Assembly: GCA_036939355.1 (NCBI GenBank)
Contig: JALLAP010000012.1
Span: forward strand, 1 to 64,000
Direction: 5' to 3'
Source: Thalassiosira profunda
Taxonomy: Eukaryota; Bacillariophyta; Thalassiosirophyceae; Thalassiosirales; Thalassiosiraceae
DNA length: 64,000 nt
Positions within the stretch are counted from its first letter, which is position 1, and every line of letters begins with the position of its first letter. Positions 63,327 to 64,000 of this stretch are shown in pieces. The notes beneath the pieces were generated by a model, which was not told the DNA's origin, searched no databases, and saw only the letters and a list, made by a program, of their open reading frames with translations. The position numbers and the translations under genes were made by a program.

Positions 63327-63825
63327 GACACGTGCTCAGCGTTGTTGCAATGTTGTTTGGCAACTCGCGCGCCTCGGGCGAGGCCAATGCTTGCGAGGGG
63401 AGCCGCCGTCTCCGCGCTCTATGCGGCGGCGGCGGTTGGGGCGAGTCTAGCCACCGCTCGTCAGCCTTGGGGCCTCTCCCACGGCACGTCGCCTCCGCCG
63501 ACGATAGAAGGTGCGCCGCCGGGAAAAATGAAATCTTGCGTTGGACGCGAGGAGGCAGAGATGGAAGGAGGGAGGTGAGGGTTGCCAGAAATTTTGCTCG
63601 TTTCCAACTTCCAAAGTTCGGCCCCCCCGCCCCCACCCCCACGGCTCCCGGTAGCCCACCCATCCTCCGCCGTTGCACCCCGCACGTCGTGACCGTCGGC
63701 GCTCCCCGGTTGGCGTGCGCGGCCAGCGCTCGCGTTTCTTGAGCTGGAGAATTGCAAAATAGTTGCAAGGTTGAGAATTGAGAAGGTTGCAACGCGCGGT
63801 TGCACCAGCCCCCCAGCTGCGGAAC
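63327..63825. promoter_or_regulatory. Divergent 5' region of the UBR gene and the last gene
   Basis: 499 bp between divergent start codons. Near the right-hand gene there are three TTGCAA words in 60 bp (ATTGCAAAATAGTTGCAAGG, GGTTGCAACG) plus GGTTGCACC. Near the UBR start there is GTTGTTGCAATG. A bidirectional promoter is inferred. Confidence 0.5.
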
Positions 63826-64000
63826 ATGGACGCCTCTCCCTCCCCGCCCGCCGCCCCCTCCGACGACGAGGTCGGTCCCGTGACAAAACTTGCCGCCCTG
63901 GCGGCCCAGCGCGAGGAGCAAGATCGCGCCGCGCGCCGCCAGGCCGCCCACGCCGAACTCGAGGCGCGCGCCAGCCTCGTGGGCTCGACCGCCCTGGCCC
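63826..64000 (+). CDS. Start of an unidentified gene (truncated by window)
   Basis: An ATG at 63826 opens a frame that is still open at the window end (58 codons). The visible part is MDASPSPPAAPSDDEVG followed by an Ala/Arg/Glu-rich helical stretch (AAQREEQDRAARRQAAHAEL). The codon pattern (GC at third positions) matches neighbouring genes. There is not enough sequence to name it. Confidence 0.6.
   Translation, partial: MDASPSPPAAPSDDEVGPVTKLAALAAQREEQDRAARRQAAHAELEARASLVGSTALA

Overview
The window reads as nuclear DNA of a unicellular eukaryote, most likely an alga with a secondary red-lineage plastid (stramenopile/ochrophyte-like). The evidence is: short GT-AG introns of about 65-142 nt, mostly with a GTGAGT donor; a nuclear tRNA-Ala without an encoded CCA tail; no operons; and a cyclophilin whose presequence is a signal peptide ending before a Phe, followed by a Tat-type lumenal signal. 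A standalone helicase-associated (HA) repeat protein and a PAS-TRP channel also fit. No marker pins down the species. Two single Ns (59548, 60668) are scaffold joins.

Layout. 1-4.9 kb: repeats, one coiled-coil protein and sparse unrecognised sequence. 4.9-16.5 kb, all + strand: a C78 (UFM1/ubiquitin-type) cysteine peptidase, a thylakoid-lumen cyclophilin, an F-box/armadillo protein, a 1.7 kb gap, and a large ankyrin-UBA-PAM2 protein. 16.5-19.6 kb, - strand: HA repeats with a zinc finger and two PDZ domains, probably one gene. 19.7 kb: a MITE-like element. 20.2-23.4 kb: a large F-box protein. 23.5-26.9 kb, - strand: a six-exon glycine-rich protein with an AP2-like motif and a TLDc protein, separated by a relative of the MITE. 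27.2-36.9 kb: splicing factor CCDC12/cwf18, an F-box-like protein, a SUMO-like/Smr fusion, a USP37-like deubiquitinase with a PCNA-box-like motif, and a DUF676 esterase. 37-41.6 kb: a tandem duplication with one full and one internally deleted copy of an unknown gene. 42-52 kb: tRNA-Ala(UGC), a GDA1/CD39 apyrase, an LCAT/PDAT-like enzyme, a PAS-TRP ion channel and a HAD phosphatase-like protein with a 24-nt microexon. 52.5-63.3 kb, - strand: one giant UBR-type E3 ligase of about 3,469 aa, broken only by the two scaffold joins. 63.8 kb to the end: the start of another gene.

An unusual share of the genes belongs to ubiquitin or ubiquitin-like signalling: C78 peptidase, UBA protein, three F-box-like proteins, SUMO-like/Smr protein, USP and UBR E3. 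Coding calls rest on reading-frame conservation across splice sites, which closed exactly in every multi-exon model given, and on recognisable motifs. No database search was possible.
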